Assembly: GCF_030936135.1 (NCBI RefSeq)
Contig: NC_082618.1
Coordinates: 4,576,034-4,640,033 of the forward strand
Reading direction: 5' to 3'
From: Gavia stellata
Lineage: Eukaryota > Chordata > Aves > Gaviiformes > Gaviidae
Length of the DNA stretch: 64,000 nt
Of this stretch, positions 39,701-54,700 are shown piece by piece (position 1 is the stretch's first letter; each line of letters opens with the position of its first letter). The position numbers and the translations under genes are program-made. The notes under the pieces were generated by a model. The model was not told where the DNA came from. It saw nothing but the letters and a program-made list of their open reading frames with translations, and searched no databases.

Positions 39701-42700
39701 TTCAGTCACTAGCCTGGGGAAAGTCCATGCAATAGTACTTGAGGGGCCCTTAACTGTCTGAGAGCAGAACTATGTTTACACAGAAGGAGAGAAGAGAATC
39801 ATGCTGTCAGCCTAAAGCTGTTTTCAGACTTGTCAAATTACATGCATTATACTTACCTTCATGGAAGGATCAAGTATCACATTCATAGTCCCTCAAAAAT
39901 GCTTTGCATATATGTGGGAGTTCTCATTGCCATGATTCCTTCTAAATTCTATCCTTATATTATCAGAAAAGAACCACCAAGCTCCTTTTCACAAACTTAG
40001 GAACAAGACTTCATCCGTCACTTCTGCAGCCCAGTTTTACCAAGCCATGAAAAGCAGCTACCCATATTCCGTGCAAGAGCAGGCACAAATCACTAAACAC
40101 ATACTAAAGAGGTGTCTGATCTCAGCAGCACCAGCTTGTCTGGTTGTTACCTTTCATAATAGCTTGTAGTGAAGCTACTTCTTCTTGCCATTGCCTCTTC
40201 ACCTCATCGATAGCTTCCTGCTTTGTATTCTCAGATACTGTAGCTATAGCTTTGATGTTCTCCATTTCAGCATGAGCTTCCATCAGCTGGGTCCGCAATT
40301 GTCCCAGATCATCTTGGGCTGCTTGCAGCACTGCATTTTGTCTTTTCAGATCCTCTGAAAAGAAGCATTATTTACATTTAGCTTGATTAATAAATTCAAT
40401 CTGAAGAGTATCCATAGTTGCTGTCAAAAAACAGTGCTCTGACAAGGGGGTGAAAGAAGCACTGATATTAAAGCATCTACCCCTAACAACTGAACAAACA
40501 TTAGCAGGTATCTTTAGGGAACATTATTTCTTGACTTCGCTTGCCCTTGCCTTTTATTAAAAAAGTACCTTCTCATGGATGCAGCCACAAAGCAGACACT
40601 GTAGATATAACATATGAATCAATATACCAGATGAAAGTGAACTCTGCTTTTAATTAGTTCATTGTTATTTAACTCATTCTGGTAATTAATCTGGAAAACA
40701 TAAGAACAACAGACGGGAAGACAGTTCTTCCCCCAGTTTTGGCACCAACTTGGTCCTGAATTTGGATAGAACACTACATATTTCTTGAACAGAAACACTC
40801 TGTGACCACTACGTGGAGCCCACGTAAGAAAACTATGCAGCCTAATTTGCTCTTTACCCTGGCTTTGCTAAAACTGAGCTTCTACTAAAAAAAGGGATAC
40901 ATTCAATGGAACATCGACTACTTCTCTAATTGTTGCAACTATAAACAGAAATTAAACCGATTTCACATTATCCTCCTGAGTTTTCAGTTAGTCTGAAGCA
41001 AAAAGCTCTGGAAGATACGTATTATAAAATTCATTCCAAAAGCACTAACACAAAATACAGTTTTATGCCCACATAGCCTATTTCAATGGCAATCACTTTT
41101 AGCAGAAACATCTGGCCAGTGTAACACAAACAGCAAGCTATCTCCATGTATTCCCCTCAATACCAAAAAGCTTAATCAATCCCAGTGCCCAACACCTTAC
41201 CCCTTGATAGAGAATATGGAATCCTGAGCTAATTAGTTACTCAAAAGGGCATTAACCATGTAAAAAAAGAAAAAATCCACGATCCTGTAGCATTTATATT
41301 ACTTAGTTCTCAAACGACAGTATTAAGGATGGGTTGCGATAGTCCCAATGTACATTTAGGAAAGGGTCTTGGAGAATGGGGAGGTAAAAAAGCTTGGGGG
41401 GGGGAAGAAAAGTAATTGCTTGTATATTCTCCTCTCGTGTCCTTTCACTTCAGTACATGTGAAAGTTGGGTATTTTTTTTCCCCTCGTCACAATTTATTT
41501 TTATTTTCTATTTTTTGACTGTTCTGAAAAGGGAGAATTATTGCTGATCTCATCAGCAGTGTCTTGTATCTTAAATTTCCTTTCATCCAGCTGCTTGAAG
41601 CACAAAGAAATAGGCCTTCTGTATGATCTGATCTTCATTATGCCTGTTGTATTTCTGCTCTCATAAGCTTATACAAGCAGCTGCAGTCTTAATGCATTAT
41701 TTTTTGGCTCTGCTTTCATATGTTAAGGACAGGAAAATCATCAGGATTAGAAATAAATCAATTTGGCTTTCGGAACAACAGCTATCTCTACTCTGCAATT
41801 CTTCATCAGATATTTGAGCTCATATGGTTCAAATTCTCCTATAAAGAGTGTTATTGAAATAGATGCCCTTGGCTGGTATTAAAACTTTTATAATGTTTGT
41901 CTGCTTACATTCAACCTCAGATGGAAATTTAAGACAAATTAACACTACATAAAAAAAGCTAGCCACAAAGTACAAGCAGCACACCATCTAGACTATGCCT
42001 TTCCACTTACCAGATCAGCTGCTGTTCAGCGAGAACGAGCACACCATGACTTCAGAAAGTTAGTATTAAAACTCAGTGGTGGTGTTTCTCCATGTGCATT
42101 GAATTGCCCTGATGACTCCTATCCATGCAGGCAAATCTTTAAATTTAAATCTAAAAATTCATTCTAGGAAGTTAAATAGCCACCTACTGAATTTTACTCT
42201 CTGCTTGTCTCTTATGTTCTTATTACATCTGTTTAAAAGACTGCTGCCACTTTTCCATTTTTGGCAGATCAGACACGACAACAATGCTTTATCCCACTAA
42301 CCATGCTGGATATGCAGCCGACTATCCCAGTAGAAAACCCCCTTAAATCCTAATTATCCTTAACAAAAACAAAAAAAAAAAAGCAAGCACGTCATGTGCA
42401 TAGGTAAATGGGGAGTAGTAGTTGGCATTACAAAGGTTATTCTTCACATAGGGATTATTTGAAGATGAAGTTTAATAAACTTTAGAATAATTCCGAGAAT
42501 TGAGAACTTACCTTCCTTAGCCAAGTATAACTCCTTAAATTTTGCTCTCTTTTGATTAAATTCTTGCTCAAGTTGCTGCTTTGTGCGCAGAAATTCTGCA
42601 TTGACCTTTTCCAATTCTGCTACCCGTTGTAGAAGAGCAACTAAAAATAAAATAGAAGGTAAGGTACATAACTAAGGTATCCCATTCTGCAAGTTTGAGG

Positions 42701-45700
42701 TTTGGGGTTTATTCTTTTTAAAATATCTTTACTCATTAGCTCAGCTGTTGTCCTATGATACATCAGGACAACTAGTCAGAGTCCTTTAAGCAACAAAGGA
42801 AGATAAGTTTTCTTAGATTGTAGCACCAAATTGTAATTAGACATCTTCACAGCACTAGAGATGCATGCAGCAGGGAATTCTGTAGAAAACAATCAATCTC
42901 CCAAAGAAAACCACCATTTTCTATATACAATGAAGGAAGAAACAGAAAAAAACAGCACCAGAATTATTTCCATTGGTGCTTCTTTCCAAAACACTGGGAC
43001 TCTAGTCACGAGGCACAGAACAGTGTGTGAAGGTTGAGCAACAAAGCACCAAGTTCTCAAAGGCTGAGGTCAAAGAAAACAAAATGACAGCTGCTCAGCT
43101 AACAACTTTGGAAGAACAAAGCACAGAAAAACCCGTAAGCTAAAAATTAGGCGCCATTATCTTGCCTGCCTTCAGTTCTGCACGTTCACCAAAAGAAGGT
43201 GAACCAGACTATACTTGGAGAAGCTTGCCAGAAGATGACCACAATCTATGGAGAAAACTCATCATAAGATCAAACTCTCCTCATTTCCAGCAGGTAAAAA
43301 TGTTCAAGGGCGCACACACATCACACTATTTTCCAGTATTTAGCACATCAGCAGTTGATACGGTGGTACAACAAAAGAGGAAACCGTAGGAAGTCCACAA
43401 AGCACCTAAAGATTGTTGCAATGCAGTTATTACTGAAAAAAAATGATACCATTGTATGATGCTATAAAGATCCCACACAACCACTGACCTTGTAATATTG
43501 ACCTTCATGTGCAATATTAACTTCTTTGCACCTCAAGAAGAATAGGTCTTGTTTAGGTGCCAGACAGTTTCATATTGCACACCTCAGAGTTCAAATATGA
43601 AACAAACAAAAGACAGACGAGCTAGAACAAAATCCATCTCTATGCTGCAATGCACTGCGCAAATAATGTTCCTCTACACAATTCTCTATCTGTTCTGCAA
43701 AAGCATTTTATGGACATGTTCCAACTCTGTCCTGCAAAGCTGAATCACTTCTTTTCAGTTATAGCCTCTATACAGCACAGACTAGACACATAAAATATTG
43801 ATCCATCAGAAGTGTTTACATATCACACCCAACACACTTCCCACCAAAAGAAAGTAGCGAAAACACAGTACAAAGGCTACATGACTTCAGCATCAAACAT
43901 TTAGACTTACAGACAGCCAGAATCAGATCTAGAGCTTACAGTGGTAAAACACTGGATAGTCAATGCCACTGAGATTGGGTGAGTTCTACTTATTTTTAGT
44001 ACTGGATGACTTAGAGTAAGAGCAGACACAAACAAAAGGACCTTTTAAAAGCACAGGTATGTTTTACTGCTTGCTGGTTATGAGGGCTTATGGTGTTACA
44101 AAATACAGCACTTAATCTGTTCAACTCTGTATCAGATAAAAGGTATCTGTAGATACAGGACTGAAGAAATTTTAATGTTGCTTTTTTATTGAAATCCTCA
44201 TTTTCTTTTTTATCCTCTTAAATATCAACACATCAGTTCTTCTGGCCAGCAACCCCTACTTGGATTGTCCAAAGCCAACTGCACAAGGGTACTCTCCAGA
44301 AAAATGAAAGGAATCTGTAGCAAAGATGACACACCGAGAGCAAAGCTTCGAGTGAGTTAGGAAAGCGGCTGGATCAAAACCAGGAAAGAAATAGCACACA
44401 TGGAGCCAGGCCCAGGTAGCAAAAACGCTTCCCAAGGCTAAAGAGTTGCCTTTGATCTTTTGCTGAAGTCTTCCAAAGGGAAAGGGTTTGCCTACATTTC
44501 CACTCCCCGCTGACTTCTGAGAGAGGGTGATGCTGCCAGCAAAGCTGCTTCCTGCGGCCCGGGGGAGAGCGGCTCGCTTGCTGGCCATGGCCAGAGCCCC
44601 CGCGCAGCCCGCTGCTGCAACGCCTGCCTCACGCCTCTGAGGAATGAAAAGCGATGCTTGGCTCTAAGGAGGTGGTTTTGATCTCACAGTTTCAGCTCTT
44701 GAAAGTAAACTATTAGAAGCGCTAAAGGCTAAGTGAGCTGTATGGTGTGGTTAGGGGCAGGTCGCTAAACCCTATGGGTCCAGCCAGGCAGCTCTGCACC
44801 TGCAGTTACGGGCCAGAAGGCCCAAAGCCACACACACACGTTCAAAAGAAACCAAGGAGGAATCTGGACGTCGCTCACCTTACAAACACCATTTTGAAGA
44901 CCATACAAGAAATTGTTTAATTCTACAACTACTAATTCTGAAAGTTAACAAATCAACTGCAGACATCAGTTAACTCCCCCCCCAAGACTCAGGCACTCCT
45001 TGTTTACTTGCTTCCCTTTCCATCTTTCTTTTGCAGAGAGACAGCAGCAGCTGTGCTACTGCTCCCATCAGAAAGCTGTTGTGCAAAGCAACTGAGTTGT
45101 ATTTCTTCCAAAGGTGAGAGTTGCCTCTGCTGAGGATGGAAGGAAGAGAGGACACCACAACAGCAGACACTTCCTCTGCTTTAAGCTGGGGGAACAACAG
45201 ACTCATCCTTTTTAAATCCTCCTGCCCAAACGGAAAGAGGGACAACAGAGTCACCAAGCAAGAAATGCAATTTAAACTTCCAATATTTACATTTACAGTA
45301 TTCCCCTTCTCTACAGCTTGGCAGTTATGTATTAAAGAAGAAATAAATAATTAACCCCCACCACAACAGAACTCTGGCCACTGTCACAACCAGCTGCAGG
45401 CGTCCAAAAAACCAAACAGTTTAAGATCTCAACTGCAGGTCACGCATCACTGCAACTGTGTATTAACATCATTCTTTTTAATCAGATACTAAGTTTAAAG
45501 TGTTTTTACCACCTGTACTATGTACGTGGCTCAGGACAGACCTTGCCATTCCTCACACAGGAGAGGAGTTTGTCCACACTACTGCTACCCACATTGCAGT
45601 GATACAAGGCACAAACCTGAGAACAATAAGCTGTGTAATACATCAGCCCCCTGAAACACACGTGCATAAAGAGTAAAAGCAAAGGAATTATTATTTTCTA

Positions 45701-48700
45701 AAACAGCATGACAACTACCTTCTTTCTACTAAGTATGAATGATTAAATTTTCACAAAAACTACTTTCTTCTCTGGGGGTATGACTTGTACAACGGCCGTA
45801 CAGACACTTCACTTTCCAAAATGAAAATGTGAACCCAAATCCAAACTGCCAGATGCAGGTAACCGCAGGCTACGTAACACAGATTAAAGTCCACCTAGAA
45901 ACGCACTGAAATCAATGGCAGGAAATGGACTCATTCATAGATTTTCAATTAGGCCTTTGCCATTTATAGCTGACTTATTGCACTGAATTTAGGTCCAACT
46001 CACCCCAGGTCTGTAACAGAGCTGAAAAAGAAAACTGTATTCACCGTCACAGGCTATCAACCCACACCTGACCAAAAAATAAAAAAAAGAATCCCAAAAC
46101 CAAAACATGCGTTTTGCAATGACAGCATTCATTAACTTGCCAGAGTCCCTGTCCCTATGCTCCCACTGCCGTGCACAGAAATGCAGTTATCAATGTTTAA
46201 CAACACCGATGAAGTATATAGTCAACAAAGCCTGACAGACGGTCAGCTCTTGTGGAGCTATGCCCGACTGAAACAGGATCTTGTGTTACAGATGAGATCA
46301 GAACAGGCACAGGACATGCTGTATTTCATAACAGCAGTAGTGTGGAAGACCTAATTCCCTAATTAGGGCCCTAACTCATCAAGAAAAAAACCCAAAAACC
46401 CTAAAGTCCCCGATTTCTTAACTCCTGAAATAGCACTGAGAAGAATTTAAATTAAAATTGATATGCCAAACTGAAAAACAAACAAGAAGTCCCTTTGGCC
46501 AACAATTTATTAGCTGTAAATAGCACTTTTCCCCAGAGTATTGGGGCACATAGACTACTGATGACATAGTTCATCATGCCAATTAAATTACTAGCTTTGT
46601 TTCTAACGAACAATACTGATTTTGCACAGACCCTTCAGGTCCAATGCAGGGATCACCATCTCCGTGTTTAACACTAACATTATAGCAGAGTACAGGGTAT
46701 TCTATTACATGGCTTAACCAGGTAGAAGAACTCAGAAGGGCAGCAAAATTCATTTCCGAGTGGAGTCACCAATTTACAGGAGAATCATGAAACTACTGGC
46801 GTACACAAAGAGAAACTCCAGTGAAAAAGATACAACTTTCCCTTAACCCACTACACAGCAAAATTTCAATTCAAGGAAAACGCAGGAGCAAACACACATT
46901 GATTAGTTACTTAAATGCTGTTTCACAGATCAGCTCCCAAAAGGATTAAATTTTATGTATGACAAAGCTTCCAGTTACACAAACGTAGTGACCATTCCAG
47001 AACTAAGACAAACAAAGCTGATTATCAATGAGACTATTTTTGACTACTGGGTCTATTTATAAAATTAATGCCACAAAGCTTTCTACTTGATATTTAAAGT
47101 GTCAAACATGACATCAAGAGTTCAGTCATACATAACTGAAATCTGAAAAACAGATCAGAAAAAAAACCCCTATATATATACAATAAACTTTTTGGAGAAA
47201 AAAATTTAAAAAAAAATCACTTCTGTCATACTTGTGTCATTTTCTACCTCTTTCTTTTCCTGTCATGATTGCTTGAGACAGAAGTAGGGAAAAATAAAAA
47301 CATATGGCTCTCCATTTTTCTTCATGCTTATTTCTTAAAAGTACTAATTTTCATCTATCATGACATCATATTGGAGCCACAATTATATTACTATACAAAT
47401 TTTAATCTAAGAGTCTGCCACCAGAACATGTATTTAGACTGCAAAAAGCTTTCCTTTATTTTCTTCAAACAGGATTTGATTAAAAAAAGCCAAACAAACC
47501 ACAACAACCAAACTAAAAAAAAAAAAACCCCACCACCAAAACGAAAACCCCCAAACTCTTAAAATATACTCCAATAGAGGTGTTCTGTAACAGGCACCCA
47601 GAAGTAAAGGAATAGATTATGGTTCTTTTAATAAGCATGTTGAACAGAAATAATTCTGAACTTATGAAATGGAGGTTGCTTTATTTTCAAGGAACAAAAT
47701 TTGCCCTTACACACAGATATTCAGCAGTGGCAGACCAAACTGAAGGAAAAAAAAAAAAAAAAGGACGAAAAGAATTACTTGCTTTTCCCTAGCTTACACG
47801 AATAGCTAAAGCTTGCTGGTCAGCATATACTTTTCTAGTTTTATTTGAGGACAGAGAATTGCACCAGACTTCTCATTTGCCACCTTCGTTTTCAGAGTGG
47901 CAACAAATCCCTCTGGATTGTCACACCTCTCCTTTCCAGAGTACTTCACTGCATGTGAGATGATAACTAAGCTACAGAAAGGGAATTAAAAAAAAAAGGA
48001 AAAGATTCAACCCTGCAGCTGTGCAATGGAAGACATGCTGTTGCTTGCCCATATTACCACCAGTAAGTAGCTCTGCAGAAGTAACTCTTAACGCAGTTCC
48101 CCATTTTGGGCAGCGTGGCTTTCGGAGACATTTTTGCATTCATCCAACAATTTCTAATTTACTGTAAAGTTGAAGGTTATTTGATATCCACAATTTGTTC
48201 TCTATTGACTAAACATTCACAAGCAAACAATCCAGTACAAATTTAATGCTATATACATAAAAACTTGGTGTTGCTGACAAATGCAGACATCACTTAAGAT
48301 GCAGAATTGAGCCTTGCTGCATCATATCTACTATAATATCTTCTTATTCACTGCAGTACATCAATAACTGCAGGATCAAAAATATTCAACTGAGCACTGC
48401 ATGTTACAAACATCTAACCACATTATAAATATTATAGTAACATCAAGTGGAAGTCTGCAATATACTATTAAAGTTTGAAAGTAATACTACTTTTTCATTG
48501 AAGTTGAATGACTAAAACACACCTTTCCACCATAACATGTAGGCTCAACAGTGCCTATTCATACTCTCTATTTTCCTTTTTTATGTTAAATACCGTATGA
48601 CATGCTACATTGAGGATCTCAGAAAAAAGAAAAGCCACCACTGAATGCAAATAATTTAAAGAAATGGAGGTGTTTGGATAAATGGGAAGATTCTCTTCTA

Positions 48701-51700
48701 TAATACAATCAAGAAGAGAACAAAAACAAACGACGAGAAAACAGGGTCCTTTAAATAACTTCATTAATCCTGCACAGTTGAATAGCCACACACAATAACA
48801 ACTAAGTAATGTTTGGCACAATACTGTAAAAACTTGCATAGCTGTTTATATGACCATCTTCATGGCATTTTACATGAGTTGCTTCCATTTCACAGGTGCA
48901 TCATCTCTAAAAAGCTTGTTCCTGCTTCCACCAGCTGGGGTGTCTGCTATTCACTATGAAGCGCTGTTCAAGATCAGCACCAAAGCTACATCTGGTGCTG
49001 CTGTTTTAAATCGATGCAGAAGCATACAGCAGGCAAATGAACATGAGAGCATTTCCAGGTACAGGTCAAACACTGCTTACCAGAAATGTCACTTAGTACT
49101 TGTTCGTAAGACAATGTCTTGTCCTGTATCTTTGATGTGCAACCATTTTTACTGCAATCTTCCATAAAGTTGTTTGTACAGCAAACATCTTCATGCAGAA
49201 TTACAAGGAAAAAAAACCAACATACTGTTTCTCCTTCCCCATTTTTTTCCACATCCCACTTTTTCTCCCTTTTCACAGCACTCACAACACGTTAACTGCT
49301 TCCTTGCCTTGTTATTGCCTCCCTCATCTTCATTCTTGAACACAAAAACAGAGAGTTACTCTTCTGGGGTCCAAATCTCTATCCCCTGACACTCCATTCG
49401 CCCTCAGTAAAGGGGAATCACACCTGACTTGCTCCCAGTTTCAATAAAACCACTTCATGAGATAAGTAATGCTCCTCACCTCTTCTACACATTCAGTCAT
49501 TCTGGCCGCAGGTAACTTAAGTCTAGTTTTAATTTAAACAGTGTTTGACTAAGCATAAATTTACAGTGAAATGGAACAGTGTTCACTCACATCAAGTATT
49601 ACAGGAATGCAGTTAATCACAGATGTCCACATTGATGGAAGCAGGCTTGAACTTTTTCCCAGCGATTTATCGTTCATTTCTTAAAAGCACCATTTCTTCC
49701 CAAGGATAGTCCACTACCCCCATGATTATAGCCTGGCTTTTCCTACATCCTTTATCATAGTAGCTGGTTCTTTCCTTCACTATTTAACTAGCACTGCCAT
49801 CAGACCTCTCAGTTTTGTGCACACGCTTAATTTTCTCCATGGAAGTTTCAACTTGATGCGCGAGGGGTTTTGCCATCATTAGTTTTTACTCCATTTCATT
49901 TCTGCCATTGATGTTTTGGTGGGGAGGAGAACAATCCTTCATAAAATCTCAGGAAAACACTATTTGTTAGCATTTTCTCAAGAGAATCAACCACGCTTTC
50001 TGACTCATGGATTCAGTGAGAAGTAGGGCAGCAGTGGATGAATCAGTGTTGGAAAAGTCAAATGGACATCACATTAGATGGTATCCTATAGAAAGCATTT
50101 TGCTTGCATCCTGCTGCTACCATCAGTGAATCTTCTCAGAATCGCAGTGTTGGTAAGCTTGAATGCATATCAGAGTATCTCAAAAGTCAACAGCAAGCTA
50201 CAGTCTGGTGAACACAGACACTCTGAATTCATCTATAGCAACACAAAACAGAGAGAACTGCGTTACCAGTCTCATCACAATCATCAACATTTTCCCTGCT
50301 CTCTCATAGCTTCTATTTTATTCCCCTGGCTTTAACAATTTTTCATTTTTATAACCTCTCTTTACAAGGGGATCAATTTTAAAAAAGAGTGCAGGAAAAA
50401 AGCTCAATGACTTCTTGGGTATATGAAGGGTCTATTTACTCTACAGGCTGTGTACATTTACTCAAACTAGTCACCGCTTGAGCAGACGAGCATGGTGATG
50501 GCAGCACAAAACTCAGCAAAGGTTAAGTATCCAAGTATTGGTCAAATTTCTCTAAAGGGGTTCACAGCTTGCGTTGTCATTGCTGCTACAATTACACCAC
50601 TATCAGCTCAAAGCTAGCCTAGGTAGATCTACATACCCTGCAGTCACAGCCTGACTTGATCCCCTTGAGCGTTTAATGCAGCTAAGCTTAAACAATGCAG
50701 CTGTCAAACATGTCAGCATTCACACACACTTTCACCACTCCTTTTATTTCATCAGTCTGTCCTACCTCAGTAACTGGTAAGCTAAACATTCAACATCAGG
50801 TATTCTAAGCAGAGGCACAGAGGAGGGTCCTTCAGCCTGTAACAAGACCTCCAACAGATCCACCTATTCCCCTTCCACAGTATTTTACAGCAAGTCCCCA
50901 AAAACTGTCAAGTCACTTAATTGTTCTTGACCAAAGCAACACTGAAAATATGAATGACTCTTCATATTCACCCAGGAATGTTTCTGCCAAGCTTTTCCAC
51001 ACTACCACATCTCATTATTTGTATGATATAACCACAAAATCCAGAACAGGATTAAACTAATTCACGTGGCAATTACACTTGACAGTGAGGTTTTCAGTGT
51101 ATCTTGTCTTGCAAGAAAAACAAAATTTAAATAGAGGATATCGTCTGTTTCAGTAAACCATCAGAAATCTGCTGTTCTGATCAAATAAAAATACTTCAGA
51201 TTGACAGACATTTAGCGACAGATTCTGACATGCACTTCACTATACAGGAGACCACTTACACAATTTATCACTCTGAAGACCACTATGAAAAATGTTTTCT
51301 TAAAATGTACACATTTGCTAAACCCAGACAACCAACTCAGTACTGGTTTTCTTTCAAGATAATTTAATTGCTGACTCATTTTCAGTGGGAGGGGAAAAAA
51401 AAATCCCTTTGACTCCTTGTAATATGTTTATCACTTCGCCTACAGATTTATTAAAGGCTGTCCTCTTTTGGGAAAAAAGTAAATAAAGTATGACTCAGCT
51501 CTCAGAAAAAAAGAACAAAACAACACTACTGCATTGTTCTCTTTGATGAAGTAATTTAATATATAAAACAAAACCATTCCATTAATTCAAAAATTCCCTC
51601 AGATACCACTCATCTTGCTGTCTTGCCATTTGTCCTAGGGACAGTAATTGAAGTGTAGCTTTGAGAGCATTCAGGCTACAGACCACCCCAAATTCCCAAT

Positions 51701-54700
51701 TTCTGAGCAGAAAGAACAAATTAATGATGACCTAACACACTTAAAAATTCAAAGGTAGGTAACAAAAGTGAAATAGTCAACTGGAGAGATAAGCACATAG
51801 CTAGACCAAGAAAATGATGCAGAGGAAAACAAAAAGAAGTCACTGTTTGTGAAATTTATATAGACAATGGCTACTCTAGTTTACCATTGCTACAGGTATG
51901 AGGAGACCGGCATTTAAAGCGAATCAGCATCTTTGTGGACATTTTCAAAAGCTGACATAATCAACAATGGCATGCAAACTCACCTCCATGTGTGCAGCTA
52001 CCAGACAGCACTACTGGGGGTTTTTTTGTTTTTTTTTTGTTTTTTACAGGTAGCAGAAAAGGTTCAGAAATACCAGTAATTCATACACAACTCAAGAGTT
52101 ATGAATGTGAACAAGGACCACAAAAGGGAGTTAACACCAGATTTCTTTCCCTCTGTGGTTCCCTATCCCTTCCTACGTGATTTGGCCACCCAAATTGGTA
52201 GACAGAGAATAAACTGAGAAAGGGAACAGGTGAAGACTTACTTTCAAGGATCGGTAATATAAAAGTATTAGTTGTCTGAAAAACAGGTTGCAGGCATGAA
52301 AACATAGTGCCTTAGAGTAACCACTTAAATGATATAAATCTTAATAAATGGCCTGGAAAATATGGTTGCCAGATGTATTTATGGAGACACTGTGGTGATA
52401 AATACAGTATGACAAATAATAAAAGATGATTAAATCTTTATTTGATAAGGAACAGGATACAGTTCCTGTAATTTGGAGTAAGGTTTCTCCAGCAATTTAA
52501 TAGTTTCCCTGAGAACAATATACTAATCCCCCAAGCCTCTATAATCTATTTCTTGACAGATAACATTGCCATCATTCTATATATTCATATTTTTTGCTAC
52601 CACTTGTCAACCAAATGAATTCCTGAACAGTTAAAAAGGAAGAAAAATCCTCCTCCAGAATGAAATCTTAAAAAAAATTAAATATGCCTAGGGTATAAGC
52701 AATATAGAACACAAAGACTTTACTAAGCCTGCAGTTATAATCAGTTTAAAATGCTTTAAATACTGGCGGTCATCTGAAAGGGTAACTCGGCACTCCCACC
52801 TCACCCTGACCACACATGCCTTTTATCCCCATCACGCTACAAGCACCTTTGAGGCCGTACAGTGACGGGATCAGAGAAGTGATACAGCAAAAAGTTGGGG
52901 GGTGGGGGAGAGTCAGTCAAATGAATTTTCAGCCAAACCAGGTCCCTCATCATGCTCATCACTGGCTCAGCATATACCAGAACTGGCACAAACATGACAG
53001 CGAGGATGTAGACTGGTTTATACTGTGAAAAAGAGTCTGAACTATACCCTTGGACACTCATATTAGTACTGTGTGGTCTCCACCCCTTCCTTTATGGCAG
53101 CTCTAACGCTCATCAGGTCTTTCGCTAAATCAATTAAAGTCATTAATCCAGCAGTGAGTAGTTCTCAACTGGGTGACTGAGCTGAACTGGCTCAGCCATG
53201 GGTCCGATGCGCAGAGCTGGCACAAAGGAAAATGATGGGAACACGATAGTGGAAGCAGGGAGAGCAGGATCACTCCTTTCAGCAGCAGCAGCCTTCTAGA
53301 CTGGCTTAGCTGTCACATGAAACCACAGCCTATGGGTACACTCTGATAATCAGTTTAAACCTAAGTGATGCCGCCTGCCAAAAGCAAGAGCCTGGCCTTC
53401 CTTCTGTCCTGCATTCTCCCTTGTGGCAACTGAGATTGTGTAGTCACGCAGGAGAGCTTACTTTTTAAGACTTGATGGCTGTCATTTGTAAGTGATAAAT
53501 GACCTTCCTCCTATCCTGATGTCCATTCAGACTCTCCAGGGGAAGCTTACAAACTTAATCTGTATCAGAAAGCAAACTCCAAAGCTCAGATTTCCCATCA
53601 GTGTTTGTATACACACAGGCTTTGAACAAATGCAACTGAAAGGGTGTCTCCAATACGGATGCATTTAGACTGGTACAAAACCTAGAGCTGTATATAAAAA
53701 TATATCAGAAAACACTTGTATTCCAGAGTAAGGTTAGGCTTGCATTTACTCTTACTTGAAAGCAAATACGCTAGTACAAAACTGCAGTTAGATAAGACCC
53801 TATAATGTGACATTATAACCCTTCCTGATGTCTCATCAGGTAAATTTAAGCCTCAGTGTCTTAAATGAACGTAACCTTTGCAACATCAGGAGTTTCTACA
53901 CCATTTAGAGATTTAGCATCTTTATCTCCAGTTTTATCTAAAACTCAGACAGAAGCTGTGAAGACCAGACAGACAGCTATAATATGTTCACAGTTAGAAG
54001 TGTCAGTCAAGCATAGAATCCAGAGTTTGGCTAATTGCTTTCCCGTTAATTTAGCACGCATCTCTAGATACAGCACAAGGAAGAAGATATAAACAGATAT
54101 TGCGAGCTGACAATTAAAAAAACCTTACTAGAAACCAATCTTTAAAAGAAAATTTAAAAGATGTAGCATATAACATGCCAGCTTGTCAGATGATTTGAAC
54201 TAACACAGCCAAATTTATGCGTCATATTTCACCAAAATAAACCAAGTAACACCACAGCTAAATTATATCACAGTGATTTTGGTGCAGACTACTGTTAATG
54301 TAAGATGAATGTTCTAATTCCTGTGTCTGAAGTCAATGGGAGTCTAATATGAACTTCAGTAGGCCTTAAGAAAGACAATTTTCTTAAAGGGTACCAGACA
54401 TGAAAATTTATAGTGGATGGTTAACATAATTATTGCTTGAGCAGTAACTTCTAGCACTCATCTGTGTTTCTTCCTATGTAGATTAAGCCAATGACACTGA
54501 AAACACAGATGTAAGGATTGTTTTATACTCTGTGGTTGTATTCAAGTTACTGTATTTTTTTTTTTCAAAGTAACCAACCATGGTGCTAGTCTAATTACTT
54601 TGCATAGCACTGATATAGCATAGATTAAAATATAACACAAAAATTACTTATGTTGGGGAGTATTTTAACGGTAACCACCCATGCAAATACAAAAAGTTAC

